Positions 26,927 through 36,174 are shown, counted from the first letter of the stretch. The stretch is 64,000 nt of DNA from an uncultured Modestobacter sp. (GCF_947486615.1 NZ_CANKUD010000014.1:47604-111603), one strand, 5' to 3'. Notes: a model not told the origin generated them from the letters alone. Made by a program: numbers and translations.

Positions 26927-27618
26927 CGGGTCTCCTCCGAGACGTCGAGCGGGGAGGCGTCCCCGAGGGCGGTGCGGGTCTGGCGGCGGGCCCGGTGCAA
27001 CCGGGAGCGGACCGTGCCGACCGGGACGTCGAGCACGGTGGCGATCTCCTCGTAGGAGAGGTCGCCCCAGGCGAGCAGCAGCAGTGCGTCCCGGTCCCTG
27101 GGCTTCAGCGCGGCCAGCGCGACGGCCAGCGGACCACGCAACGCCTGGGCGTCGAGCCGGTCGGCTGCGTCGGCGGGGTCCGCGCCGTGCTCCTCGGGCT
27201 GCCCGGCCGCCTTGGCCAGCACCCGGTAGCGGCGCCGCTCGGCACGCTGGTGCCCGTGCACGACGTGGGTGGCGATGCCCAGCAACCAGGGCCGGACCTC
27301 CACGTGCTCAGGGCGGTAGGCCGCGCGCCGGCGGAAGGCGATCAGGAACGTCTCGCTGAGCAGGTCGTCGGCGAGGTCGCCCACCCGGCGGCCGAGGTAG
27401 CGGTGGACGGTGCTGGCGTGCCGGTCGAACAGGGCGGTGAACTGACCCGGGTCGGTGACCGAGCGGGTGATCAGCTCGGTGTCGGTCGGCAGGGCCGAGG
27501 GCAACGCCTGCAGGCGCACCGGGTCCGGGGTGGGGTCCGGCGGCCGGCGCGCGGCGGAGTGCACGCGGAGGCCGGACACAGGTGGTGATGTTCCGGCAGC
27601 GGAGGGTGGGCTCGTCAC
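26923..27618 (-). CDS. ECF-type RNA polymerase sigma factor
   Basis: 231 residues. Region 2 (FTALFDRHASTVHRYLGRRVGDLADDLLSETFLIAFRRR, -10 recognition) and region 4 (LKPRDRDALLLLAWGDLSYEEIATVLDVPVGTVRSRLHRAR, a helix-turn-helix for -35) are clear. It has a 45-residue Pro-rich N-terminal extension. GTG start at 27618 follows GGAGGGG. Translationally coupled to the downstream membrane protein. Target genes unknown. Confidence 0.9.
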   Translation of the reverse strand: MTSPPSAAGTSPPVSGLRVHSAARRPPDPTPDPVRLQALPSALPTDTELITRSVTDPGQFTALFDRHASTVHRYLGRRVGDLADDLLSETFLIAFRRRAAYRPEHVEVRPWLLGIATHVVHGHQRAERRRYRVLAKAAGQPEEHGADPADAADRLDAQALRGPLAVALAALKPRDRDALLLLAWGDLSYEEIATVLDVPVGTVRSRLHRARRQTRTALGDASPLDVSEETR

Positions 27619-27701
27619 ACCCCTCCATGGCCGGGTGTGGCGATCCGGTTCACGGCGGTCCCGACCTGCCGGGCGGGACCGCCGCGGACCGGCACGTCAG
27701 G

Positions 27702-28088
27702 TCAGGCGGTACCGCTGTGGCCCTGCAGGAAGGCAGCCGAGTCGTAGTACGTGCGGACGCCGGACAGCTGCTCCTCGTCGCCCTCGATGACGGTCACCCC
27801 CCGGTAGGTGAACGGCTTCCCGTCGCGCAACGTGCCGGTCGACGTCCACTCCAGCGCCGCGCTGGACTCGCCGACCACGGTGTGGGTGAAGGTGGTCTCG
27901 ATCTCGCCGAAGACGGCGCGGTAGTCCGACCAGAACGTCTGCGCGCCCTCCCGGCCCTGTGTCTCGTGGTGCTCGTCGAGCTTGACCAGCTGGGTGTCGT
28001 CCCCGGCGAGCTCGACGAGCGGGCCGGTGTCGCGGTCGGCGTCCAGGCGGTGCAACGCGTCGGTGAAACGGTCGGTCATGGTGTGCAC
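27702..28088 (-). CDS. SnoaL/NTF2-like protein
   Basis: 128 residues with the cone-fold pattern: RFTDALHRLDADRD... helix, FWSDYRAVFGEIET, GRP/GKPFTYRGVTVIE strand. Such proteins are small ligand-binding or isomerase-like enzymes; no specific substrate can be given. GTG start at 28088 has GGAGG 6 nt upstream, better placed than the ATG at 28079. Confidence 0.75.
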   Translation of the reverse strand: MHTMTDRFTDALHRLDADRDTGPLVELAGDDTQLVKLDEHHETQGREGAQTFWSDYRAVFGEIETTFTHTVVGESSAALEWTSTGTLRDGKPFTYRGVTVIEGDEEQLSGVRTYYDSAAFLQGHSGTA

Positions 28089-28162
28089 GTGGGTCCTCCG
28101 GGGTCCTCGGCTCGGACCTCTCCGCTACCCCGCCGGGGCCGGCTGACCCGCACGCGCCCGGT

Positions 28163-28696
28163 TCAGTCCCGGTGGCCGGGGAGGGAGCGGTGCCGGCCGT
28201 CGTCCGTGGACCCCAGCCCGCCGTTGACCGTCTGGAACGCCAGCACGACCCCCCACGGGCCGATCACCCACATCGGCCAGAAGTGGAGGAGCTCCCCGGA
28301 CCCCCAGGAGCTCAGTGCCCAGATGGAGAGCACGATCAGCGCGGTGGCCACCCAGCTGCCCCAGGCGGCACGCACGGTGGAGCCGCCGGCCCAGGCCTGC
28401 GCTCCGCCGAACGGCCCCCAGTGCCCGACCCACGGGAACGTCCCGCCGGTGGGCGCGGACGCCGGGCCGTCGGTGCCGGCCCGCCCCGTGGTCGGGGCGA
28501 CCAGGTCGGAACTCGTGGCCTCGGGGAGGTCCGCGGTGAGCGGGGTCAGGTCGCCGTAGGTCTTGGCGGTCCACGCGAGGGCGAGCCGCTCGTCGTACTC
28601 CTCGACGGTCAGCCGCCCGGCGGACATGTGTCGGCCCAGGATCTCGGCGACCGCGGCCCGGTCGGCGTCGGCGGCGCGCAGGTGGGGCTCGGGCAT
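28163..28696 (-). CDS. DUF1707 membrane protein
   Basis: 177 residues. The N-terminal DUF1707 motif (LRAADADRAAVAEILGRHMSAGRLTVEEYDERL, an SHOCT-like segment) is followed by a Gly/Pro linker and two TM helices (WVATALIVLSIWALSSW and the last 30 residues). ATG at 28696 follows GAGGAG. Unknown role. Confidence 0.82.
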   Translation of the reverse strand: MPEPHLRAADADRAAVAEILGRHMSAGRLTVEEYDERLALAWTAKTYGDLTPLTADLPEATSSDLVAPTTGRAGTDGPASAPTGGTFPWVGHWGPFGGAQAWAGGSTVRAAWGSWVATALIVLSIWALSSWGSGELLHFWPMWVIGPWGVVLAFQTVNGGLGSTDDGRHRSLPGHRD

Positions 28697-28799
28697 CGGG
28701 GTCTCCTCGGGGATCTGGCGGCCCGTCCAGTCTGCCGAGACAGGGGTGTCCGGGGCCACTGACGTCTGTCACCAGTCCCGGGTGACCGCGGTCAGCCGG

Positions 28800-28813
28800 G
28801 TTCCACGTGGAAC
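28800..28813. other. parS-type ParB site, copy 2
   Basis: Exact GTTCCACGTGGAAC in the divergent intergenic space between the DUF1707 gene and the aldose epimerase gene. Confidence 0.85.
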
Positions 28814-28867
28814 AGCCGGTCGGGTCCTGTGGTGAGCTGTCGGGGACCGCCGATCCAGGAGGACCGC

Positions 28868-29809
28868 ATGGCACTCGACCACCCGCCCGCTGACCAGCTC
28901 TGGCCCCGGACGGAGCCGCTGGACGCCGAGCTCACCGCCGGCGACGCCCGCCTGGCCGTGGACCTGCGCGGGGGCGCCCTGCGCGAGCTCGTCGTCGGTG
29001 ACTGGCACGTGCTGGACGGCTACCCCGCGGGCACGGTCCCGGCCGGACGGAAGGGCGGTGTGCTGCTGCCCTGGCCCAACCGGCTGCGGGATGGCCGTTG
29101 GTCGTGGCGCGGGCGGGACCTGCAGCTGGACGTGGTGAGCGCCGGGTCGCCCAACGCCGTCCACGGGCTGGTCACCGCCCAGCCCTGGCACGTGCTGGCG
29201 CAGCAGGCCGACGCCGTGACGGTCGGGACGACGATCGAGCCGCGCACCGGCTGGCCGTTCCGGCTGGCCGCGGCGATCGACTACACCCTGGCGGCCGACC
29301 GGCTCACCGTGACGGTGCGGGTGCGCAACGCAGGCGGGGAGGACGCCCCGTTCGGCGCGGGCATGCACCCGTACTTCTCCGTGGGCGCCGACGCCCCCGG
29401 CGACGTGTCCGTCGCCGAGCTGACCGTCCCCGCCCGCACGTCGCTGGTGCTGGAGGGCGGCCTGCCCACCGGGGAGCGCGTGCCGTTCGACGGCGCGATC
29501 GGCCGGGTCGGGGATCAGGCGATCGACACCGCGCTGACCGACCTGGTCCGGGACGACGACGGCTGGGCGCGGACCCGGCTCAGCGGCCCGGCCGGGGCGG
29601 TCGAGATCGCCGTGGACGGCGCCTGGTCGTGGCTGCAGGTCTACACCGGCGACACGCTGCCGGCCGACCAGCGCCGGCGCAGCGTGGCCGTCGAGCCGAT
29701 GACCTGCCCGGCCAACGCCCTGGCCGACGGGGTGGACCTGCTGGTGCTCGCGCCGGGGGAGACGTGGTCGGGCACCTGGACCCTGGGGTGGACGCCGGGC
29801 CGGGTGTGA
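28868..29809 (+). CDS. Aldose 1-epimerase family protein
   Basis: 313 residues; interconverts sugar anomers. The family pattern VLLPWPNRLRDGRW, the catalytic-type histidines in NAVHGLV and GMHPYFSVG, and the glutamate in VAVEPMTCPANAL are present. ATG at 28868 follows AGGAGG by 5 nt. The MOSC gene starts on its stop codon (TGATG). Confidence 0.92.
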   Translation: MALDHPPADQLWPRTEPLDAELTAGDARLAVDLRGGALRELVVGDWHVLDGYPAGTVPAGRKGGVLLPWPNRLRDGRWSWRGRDLQLDVVSAGSPNAVHGLVTAQPWHVLAQQADAVTVGTTIEPRTGWPFRLAAAIDYTLAADRLTVTVRVRNAGGEDAPFGAGMHPYFSVGADAPGDVSVAELTVPARTSLVLEGGLPTGERVPFDGAIGRVGDQAIDTALTDLVRDDDGWARTRLSGPAGAVEIAVDGAWSWLQVYTGDTLPADQRRRSVAVEPMTCPANALADGVDLLVLAPGETWSGTWTLGWTPGRV

Positions 29810-30525
29810 TGTCCCCGCTGCGGGTGCTGGAGCTCTGGCGCTTCCCGGTGAAGTCGCTGCTCGGCGAACGGCTGGACCGGGCCGAGCTGGGCGTTGAGGG
29901 CGTCACCGGTGACCGCGGCTGGGCGCTGTTCGACGTCGCCACCGGGTTCGGGCTGACCGCGCGCCGGGTGCCGGAGCTGCTGTTCGCCACCGGCCGCTCG
30001 CGGGCCGACGGGACGGTCGAGGTCGTGCTGCCCGACGGCACGGCCACCAGCGACGACGCCGTCCTCTCCGACTGGGCCGGGCGGCGGGTGACCCTGCGCC
30101 CGGCCGCGGCGGTCCAGGGTGACCGGCGGTACGAGAGCCCCGTCGATGAGGCGGGGGACCGCTGGGACCCGTTCTCCGGTGCCGACGGCGCCTTCCACGA
30201 CAACGCCGACGCCCGGGTGACCCTGCTGTCCACCGGCACGCTGGGCGGCTGGGACCGGCGCCGCTTCCGGGCCAACGTCGTCCTGGCCGGCGCGGGGGAG
30301 GACGACCTGGTCGGCACCCGGGTGGCGGCGGGCACCGGGGAGCTCGACGTCGTCGGCCGGGTGCCCCGGTGCGTGATGACAACCCGGCCGCAGGCCGGCG
30401 GGATCGGCCGGGACACCGGGGTCTTCAAGACCATCCACCGGGAGCGCGGCGGCGCGCTGGCGGTCGGCGCCCTGGTGGCCCGGCCGGGGGTGCTCGCGGT
30501 GGGCGACGTGCTGCGCCCGGCATGA
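29809..30525 (+). CDS. MOSC-domain protein
   Basis: 238 residues: N-terminal MOSC beta-barrel (LELWRFPVKSLLGERLDRAELG...GDRGWALFD) and C-terminal MOSC domain (FRANVVL, VGRVPRCVMTTRPQ with the conserved cysteine). Relatives (YiiM, YcbX, mARC) use molybdenum cofactor to reduce N-hydroxylated compounds. One-base overlap with the epimerase gene suggests co-translation; no functional link is evident. Confidence 0.88.
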   Translation: MSPLRVLELWRFPVKSLLGERLDRAELGVEGVTGDRGWALFDVATGFGLTARRVPELLFATGRSRADGTVEVVLPDGTATSDDAVLSDWAGRRVTLRPAAAVQGDRRYESPVDEAGDRWDPFSGADGAFHDNADARVTLLSTGTLGGWDRRRFRANVVLAGAGEDDLVGTRVAAGTGELDVVGRVPRCVMTTRPQAGGIGRDTGVFKTIHRERGGALAVGALVARPGVLAVGDVLRPA

Positions 30526-30544
30526 GGCGGGGAGGATCGTCGGC

Positions 30545-30760
30545 GTGCGCACCATCGAGCTCCGCTCCGGCGAGGAGACCATCCGGCTCGGCCAGCTGCT
30601 GAAGCTGATCGACGCCGTGCCCACCGGCGCCCAGGTGAAGGACGTGCTCACCGCGGGGGAGGTGCAGGTCAACGGCGAGCTCGAGGAGCGCCGCGGCCGG
30701 CAGCTGCGCCGCGGTGACGTGGTGTCGGTCGACGGCCAGGACGACGTCCGGATCGGCTGA
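30545..30760 (+). CDS. S4-domain RNA-binding protein
   Basis: 71 residues, a single S4 fold: ELRSGEETIRLGQLLKLIDAVPTGAQVKDVLTAGEVQVNG followed by RRGRQLRRGDVV. Resembles YbcJ/YaaA small RNA-binding proteins with likely ribosome-related roles. GTG start; GGGGAGG upstream. Confidence 0.88.
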   Translation: MRTIELRSGEETIRLGQLLKLIDAVPTGAQVKDVLTAGEVQVNGELEERRGRQLRRGDVVSVDGQDDVRIG

Positions 30761-30866
30761 GGCCGGTCAGCAGACGCGTGCGGTGGGTGAGCCCGCGCCG
30801 GGTGAGGTCTTGTTCACCCAGATGTCACACGACCGAGGTGCAGACGACCGTCCTGCGGGCACCCTG

Positions 30867-31928
30867 TCACTGCCCGGGCGGCGGTGCCGCGGAACCCGCC
30901 GCCCGGGACACACCCTCCCCGAGGGTCGCCGGCAGGCGCAGGTCGGCGACCAGGGCGCGGTGGTCGCTGCCGGGCACGTGGACGACGCTCAGGCCGCACA
31001 CCTCGACCCGCGGGTCGACCAGCACGTGGTCCAGCGTCAGCCGCGGCCACGACACCCGCATCGGTGACCAGGTCGAGCGCAGCCCCTGACCGGTGGCGAG
31101 CCCGGCGTCGACCCAGCCGCGGCCGAGCAGCCGGCGGAAGGCCGCGTGGTCCGGCGTGGCGTTGAGGTCGCCGGCGACCACGCGCAGGACGTCGTCCGTG
31201 GGCTCGGGCAGCAGCCGGAGGTCCTCCTCCCAGCGGGCCACCTGCCGCCACGACCGGGCCGGGGGGTGGGTGTGCACGGCGGTCAGCTCGACGTCGGGGG
31301 CGCCGGGCACGGCGAGCCGGACGGCCGGCTGCCCGAACCGACCGGGCACGACCGACCGGTGCAGCACCTCCAGCCGGGTCCACACCGCACCACCGGCCCC
31401 GGCCGGCTGACCCTCCCCGGCCGGGACGACGTGCCCGGTGGGCAGCCGGTCGGCGACGCCGGCGTCCAGCAGGCCGTGCACCGCCTCCGGGGTCACCTCC
31501 ATCAGCGCGAGCACGTCGGCGTCGTGCCGGTCGGCCAGCGCCACCGCCGCGGCCGGGTCGGCCCGGCCGCGCAGCATGTTCAGCGAGACCACCCGCAGCC
31601 GCGGGCCGTCCGCGAGCGCGGTGGCGGACGCCGGCCGGGTGTGCCGCAGGACGGCGGCACCGAGCACGGCGGCGGACCCGGCGGCGACCACCGTCGCGGC
31701 GCGTGACCGGGACAGCAGCGCGGCGCCGAGGGGCAGGGCGCTGCTCGCCGCCGCGTAGGGCGTGAAGGCCAGCGCCGGGACCAGCGGGAAGCCGCGCTCG
31801 GTGCCGGTCGCCCGGAGCGCCGCCCACGCCGCCCAGGGCGCGGACAGGGCGAGGGCGGACCAGCGGGCGCGGGGTGCGGGTGCGTCGTCCATCACCTCCA
31901 GCCTCCCCGCCGGGCGGCGGCGGGTCAC
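30867..31928 (-). CDS. Endonuclease/exonuclease/phosphatase-family membrane protein
   Basis: 353 residues. Two or three TM segments at about 25-95, then an extracellular EEP domain: VVSLNMLRG, LMEVTPE, VAGDLNATPDH, LDHVLVD and PGSDHRALVADL carry the expected Asn, Glu, Asp and His residues. Similar actinobacterial proteins are of unknown substrate. Start uncertain: GTG 31928 or ATG 31892, the latter too close to GGAGG. Confidence 0.82.
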   Translation of the reverse strand: MTRRRPAGRLEVMDDAPAPRARWSALALSAPWAAWAALRATGTERGFPLVPALAFTPYAAASSALPLGAALLSRSRAATVVAAGSAAVLGAAVLRHTRPASATALADGPRLRVVSLNMLRGRADPAAAVALADRHDADVLALMEVTPEAVHGLLDAGVADRLPTGHVVPAGEGQPAGAGGAVWTRLEVLHRSVVPGRFGQPAVRLAVPGAPDVELTAVHTHPPARSWRQVARWEEDLRLLPEPTDDVLRVVAGDLNATPDHAAFRRLLGRGWVDAGLATGQGLRSTWSPMRVSWPRLTLDHVLVDPRVEVCGLSVVHVPGSDHRALVADLRLPATLGEGVSRAAGSAAPPPGQ

Positions 31929-32023
31929 CGCCGGGTGCGCCGTTCACCTGCGTGCGGTAGGACGGACGGTCACAGCGGACCGGCCGAGAGGCGCCGGCCT
32001 GCGCGGACGAGGAGTTGCTGCTG

Positions 32024-33622
32024 GTGGCTGTCGAGCATCTGGAGATCGAGCGCAAGTACGACGTCGAGGAGGCGTTCGCACTGCCCGAGCTCTCGGAGCT
32101 GCCCGGGGTGGCGGAGGTCCGCGGAGCCGTGGAGCACCTCCTCGAGGCCGCCTACTACGACACCGCCGACCTGCGGCTGGCCCGGGCGCGGGTCACCCTG
32201 CGCCGTCGGACCGGTGGCACCGACGCCGGCTGGCACGTGAAGCTGCCGGCGGTGGCCGGCGCCCGCCGGGAACTGCACTCGCCTGTCGGCCGGGCCGCGA
32301 AGACCCCGCCCAAGGCCGTGCTGGAGCCGGTGCTGGGCATCGTGCGCCGCGCCCCCGCGACCCAGGTGGCCTCGCTGCGCACCCGTCGGCTGGTCACCGA
32401 GCTGGTGGACGCCGAGGGCCGGGTGCTGGCCGAGGTCGCCGACGACCACGTGACCGGGACGGCGCTGCCCGCCGAGCCCGGCGACGCCGCGGTGGTGACC
32501 ACCTGGCGGGAGGTCGAGGTCGAGCTGGTCGGCGGGGACGAGGAGCTGCTCGCCGCCGTGGCCGAGCGGCTGCTGGACGCCGGCGCCCGGCCGGCGACGT
32601 CCGCGTCGAAGCTCGGTCGGGTGCTGGCCGACCGGCTGACGGCCCTGACGGGCCCGTCCACCGCGCTGCCGACCGCCGCGCCGGCCGGCGGCAAGAAGGG
32701 CAAGAAGGCGAAGAAGGGCAAGAAGGCGAAGGGCGAGCGGGGGCGCACCTCCACCGCACCGGCCGGTGAGGTCGTCCGGGCCGCGCTGGACCTGCAGGTG
32801 CAGGCGCTGCAGGACGCCGACCTGATGGTGCGCACCGGTCAGCCCGACGGCGTGCACCAGGTGCGGGTCGCCTGCCGGCGGCTGCGCAGCACGCTGGCCG
32901 CCTTCCGTCCGGTGCTCGACCGCACGCAGACCGACCCGCTGCGCCAGGAGCTGGCCCAGGTCGGCTCGGCGCTCTCCCCGGCCCGGGACGCCGAGGTGGC
33001 CCTGGCCCACCTGCGTGCGCTGGTCGACGAGCAGCCGCCGGAGCTGGTGATCGGCCCGGTGGCCGCCCGGCTGCAGCAGGCGGCGGTCAAGGACGAGCAG
33101 GCCGGTGACGCGGGGGCGCGCAAGGTGCTGAGCAGCCCGGCCTACCTCCAGCTGCGGGACGACCTCGCGGCGCTGGTCGCCGAGCCGCCGCTGACCGAGG
33201 ACGCCGCCCGGCCCGCCGACGAGGTGCTGCGGGAGGTGCTGGCCCGCACCGCCCGCCGGCTGCGGCGCAGCGTGGAGGCGGCCCAGGACTCCGACGACCC
33301 GGAGGCGCTGCACGACGTCCGCAAGGCCGCCAAGCGGCTGCGGTACACCGCCGACGCGGCCGTGCCGGTGCTGGGCCGCCCGGTGGCGGAGCTGGTGAGC
33401 GCGCTCAAGGGCGTGCAGACCGTGCTCGGTGACCGGCAGGACACCTTCGTGACCCGCCCGCTGTGCCGCGAGATGGGCCTGCAGGCCGCCGCCGCCGGGG
33501 AGAACGCCTGGACCTGGGGGCGGCTGCACGGCCTGGAGGAGGCCCGCTCGGACCGGGCCGAGCAGGAGTTCTGGCTGCGCTGGCCGGAGCTGCGCCCGGT
33601 GCTGAAGGCGGCGACGGCATAG
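32024..33622 (+). CDS. CYTH-CHAD fusion protein, polyphosphate-type
   Basis: 532 residues. N-terminal CYTH domain (HLEIERKYDV = ExExK motif, LEAAYYDT, LRRRTGG), a lysine-rich linker near residues 223-240 (KKGKKAKKGKKAKGER), then a CHAD domain with repeated helices and conserved histidines/basic residues (GVHQVRVACRRLRSTL, ALHDVRKAAKRLRYT). CYTH enzymes hydrolyse triphosphates and CHAD binds polyphosphate granules, so polyP metabolism is the best inference. GTG at 32024 has GAGGAG 10 nt upstream; TTG 32015 is too close. Confidence 0.92.
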   Translation: MAVEHLEIERKYDVEEAFALPELSELPGVAEVRGAVEHLLEAAYYDTADLRLARARVTLRRRTGGTDAGWHVKLPAVAGARRELHSPVGRAAKTPPKAVLEPVLGIVRRAPATQVASLRTRRLVTELVDAEGRVLAEVADDHVTGTALPAEPGDAAVVTTWREVEVELVGGDEELLAAVAERLLDAGARPATSASKLGRVLADRLTALTGPSTALPTAAPAGGKKGKKAKKGKKAKGERGRTSTAPAGEVVRAALDLQVQALQDADLMVRTGQPDGVHQVRVACRRLRSTLAAFRPVLDRTQTDPLRQELAQVGSALSPARDAEVALAHLRALVDEQPPELVIGPVAARLQQAAVKDEQAGDAGARKVLSSPAYLQLRDDLAALVAEPPLTEDAARPADEVLREVLARTARRLRRSVEAAQDSDDPEALHDVRKAAKRLRYTADAAVPVLGRPVAELVSALKGVQTVLGDRQDTFVTRPLCREMGLQAAAAGENAWTWGRLHGLEEARSDRAEQEFWLRWPELRPVLKAATA

Positions 33623-33659
33623 CGTCTGACCTCCGCGCCCCGCTGCTGAGGAGCACCCC

Positions 33660-35000
33660 CTGTCCCTGATCCGCCTGCTCGGGTTCGGTGCCGTCGTCCT
33701 GCTGGCCATGCTGCTGCTGCACGGCTACGTGTGGTGGCGGCTGGTCCGCGGCACCACCCGGCCCGGCCGGGTGCGCCGCCGGCTGACCGTGCTGACCGTC
33801 GTCCTGGCGCTGCTGCCGACGGCGGCGGTGGTGCTGAGCGACCAGCTGCCGCCCGCGGTGGCCACGCCGCTGGACTGGGCCGGCTACACCTGGCTGGGCG
33901 TCGTCTTCTACCTGTTCCTCGCGGTGCTGGCGACCGAGCCGATACGGCTGGTGGCCGCGCTGGTGCGCCGCCGCCGGCGCCCGGCCGCGGTCACCACCGG
34001 GGCGGGCCCCGCAGCTCCCGAGGGCCGGGACGACCGCCCCCACGCGGAGACCGGACACGAGACCGGACAGGACGAGACCGGGCGGGACGAGGCCGAGCGG
34101 GAGGACGCCGAGCGGGAGGACGCCGAGCGGGAGGACGCCGTCTCACGGCGGCTGTTCCTGGCCCGGACGCTCGCCGTCGGGGCGGGCGCGGTGGCGGTGG
34201 GCACGGCGGGCACCGGCGTCGTGCTGGCCAACTCCGCCCCCGTCGTCCGCCGGGTGCCGATCCGCCTGCCCGGACTGGACCCGGCGCTGGCCGGGCTGCG
34301 GATCGTCACCTTCGCCGACGGCCACCTGTCCTCCACCTACGGCGGGCGGCGGTTCGAGCGGGTCGTGGAGCTGGTCAACGCCCAGCGCCCGGACGTCGTG
34401 GCGATCGTCGGCGACCTGGTCGACGGCGACGTGGCCCAGCTGCGCGAGGACGTCGCCCCGCTGGCCGACCTGGTCAGCGAGCAGGGCGTCTTCTTCGTCA
34501 CCGGCAACCACGAGTACTTCGTGGACACCCAGGAGTGGATGCGGCACCTGCCCACCCTCGGGGTGGACGTGCTGCGCAACGAGCGGGTGTCCATCGGCCG
34601 CGGCGGGGCCACGTTCGACCTGGCCGGCATCGACGACCGGGTGGCAGCCGACTCCGGCGTCCCGGGACACGGGGCCGACCTGGACGCCGCGCTCGACGGC
34701 CGGGACGACGCCACCCCGCTGGTGCTGATGGCGCACCAGCCGGTGATGGTGGAGCAGGCGCGGGCGGCCGGGGTGGGGCTGCAGCTGTCCGGGCACACCC
34801 ACGGCGGTCAGCTGTGGCCCTTCGACTACGCGGTGCTGCTGGACCAGCCGGCCGTCGAGGGCTGGTCGATGCAGGGGGACACCCAGCTGTACGTGACCTC
34901 GGGGGCCGGCTACTGGGGCCCGCCGATGCGGGTCGGCGCCCGCCCGGAGGTCACCGTGATCGAGCTGCAGCCCGGCGACCCGGCGCCGCCGCCGTCCTGA
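33660..35000 (+). CDS. Membrane metallophosphoesterase, probable CTG start
   Basis: 446 residues. Three or four N-terminal TM helices, an acidic linker with three EREDA repeats, a Tat-like SRRLFLA plus hydrophobic segment, then a calcineurin-type domain: FADGHLSS, VGDLVDGD, GNHEY, LMAHQP and SGHTHGGQ bind two metals. The first ATG (33708) falls inside TM1. The only in-frame start before it that gives a whole helix is CTG at 33660, 6 nt after GAGGAG. YkuE-like; substrate unknown. Confidence 0.88.
   Translation: MSLIRLLGFGAVVLLAMLLLHGYVWWRLVRGTTRPGRVRRRLTVLTVVLALLPTAAVVLSDQLPPAVATPLDWAGYTWLGVVFYLFLAVLATEPIRLVAALVRRRRRPAAVTTGAGPAAPEGRDDRPHAETGHETGQDETGRDEAEREDAEREDAEREDAVSRRLFLARTLAVGAGAVAVGTAGTGVVLANSAPVVRRVPIRLPGLDPALAGLRIVTFADGHLSSTYGGRRFERVVELVNAQRPDVVAIVGDLVDGDVAQLREDVAPLADLVSEQGVFFVTGNHEYFVDTQEWMRHLPTLGVDVLRNERVSIGRGGATFDLAGIDDRVAADSGVPGHGADLDAALDGRDDATPLVLMAHQPVMVEQARAAGVGLQLSGHTHGGQLWPFDYAVLLDQPAVEGWSMQGDTQLYVTSGAGYWGPPMRVGARPEVTVIELQPGDPAPPPS
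34096..34140 (+). repeat. 15-bp coding tandem repeat, three units
   Basis: GAGCGGGAGGACGCC repeated three times, encoding Glu-Arg-Glu-Asp-Ala in the cytoplasmic linker of the metallophosphoesterase. Confidence 0.85.
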
Positions 35001-35058
35001 GCCCGCCGTCGTGAGCCCGTCGTCGTGAGCCCGTCGTCGTGAGCCCGTCGTCCTGAGC
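34998..35058 (+). repeat. Stop-anchored 14-bp minisatellite
   Basis: Four units of TGAGCCCGTCGTCG (first and last with one change), the first TGA being the stop codon of the metallophosphoesterase gene. A related array begins at the stop codon at 63875. Confidence 0.9.
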
Positions 35059-35220
35059 GGAGACCGGGCACCGCGGGGGCACGGCGGTGCTCGGCCCGCT
35101 CTGGTGCGTGGCGACAGGCCGGGTGCCGCGACCGCGAGGTCCCCCGCGCCTCGCGACCGCGGCGAGAGGTTGGTACCTGCCTGATGTGGCCACGACGTGG
35201 CCGTGTGGGGGGCGGGGGCC

Positions 35221-36141
35221 ATGGCACGGGAGGTCGGCGACCGGACGGTCGGTGTGCGGTGGGCCGGCGAACGGCTGGCCGAGCTGCTGGGTGAGCCGCG
35301 CTACCGCCGCCGCTGGCAGCGGTTCAGCAGTGTGCGACGCGGGGCGCTGCCCCGGGCCGCGGTGGCCGCGGTGCTGGCCGCGCACCTCGTCGAGACCGGT
35401 GAGGTGGGCTGGGAGCACCGGCCGCGCAGCCTGGAGAACCGGGTCGGCCGGGCGCTGAACGGCGACCGGCTCTCCGACCGCACCCTGGAGCTGTTCGTCG
35501 CCGCCTTCGAGATGACCGACGAGCACGCCGAGGAGCTGCGGACACTGCGCCGCGGCCGCCCGGTGGGCGGACGGCTGGTGGTGGCCGGCGCCCTCGACGG
35601 CGAGCGGCCGATGCCGCGGCGCACCGTGCGCACCCTCCAGGTCGCCGAGCACCACGAGGTGGGCGCCGACCGCTCACCCCGGCTGCACGTCACCCGGCAG
35701 CTGCTGGAGGCGGTGGAGGCGACCGACCGGCACCACTACGTCTTCGACACCGACCACGCCGCGGTCGCGGTGCTGACCGGTGGCACGCCGGTCGGCGCGT
35801 TCCGGGTGGCCGGGACCCCGTTGTGCGCGGTGGAGATCCTGCTGGACGAGCCGCTGCTGCCCGGGCAGACGACCCACCTGGAGTACCGGACCGCCTTCGC
35901 CTACCCCGAACCACCGGCCCCGGAGTTCCGGCGGGGGGTGTCCGCCGGCGTGCGGCACCTGGCGCTCACCGTCCGGTTCGACCCCGCGGCCCTCCCCGGT
36001 GCGGTGCTGCGGGCCCGGTGGCACGGGGTGGACGCCACCGAGCCGGCCGAGGAGCAGCCGGTGCAGCTGGTCGGCGGCCAGACGTCGCTGGCCGCCGTCC
36101 CGGACGGCGCCTGCGTGCTCGGCTGGCGATGGCGCTGGTGA
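35221..36141 (+). CDS. Hypothetical protein with helical N-terminus and beta-rich C-terminus
   Basis: 306 residues, not assigned to a known function. Residues 10-115 are helical and arginine-rich, with LENRVGRALNGDRLSDRTLELFVAAF, which resembles the N-terminal segment of some large actinobacterial proteins thought to be regulators. Residues 150-306 look like beta strands (VEILLDEPLLPGQTTHLEYRTAF). ATG 35221 is chosen; GTG 35197 is possible. Confidence 0.75.
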   Translation: MAREVGDRTVGVRWAGERLAELLGEPRYRRRWQRFSSVRRGALPRAAVAAVLAAHLVETGEVGWEHRPRSLENRVGRALNGDRLSDRTLELFVAAFEMTDEHAEELRTLRRGRPVGGRLVVAGALDGERPMPRRTVRTLQVAEHHEVGADRSPRLHVTRQLLEAVEATDRHHYVFDTDHAAVAVLTGGTPVGAFRVAGTPLCAVEILLDEPLLPGQTTHLEYRTAFAYPEPPAPEFRRGVSAGVRHLALTVRFDPAALPGAVLRARWHGVDATEPAEEQPVQLVGGQTSLAAVPDGACVLGWRWRW

Positions 36142-36174
36142 GGGCCCTGGAGACGGCCCTGGTGAGCGCCGCCG

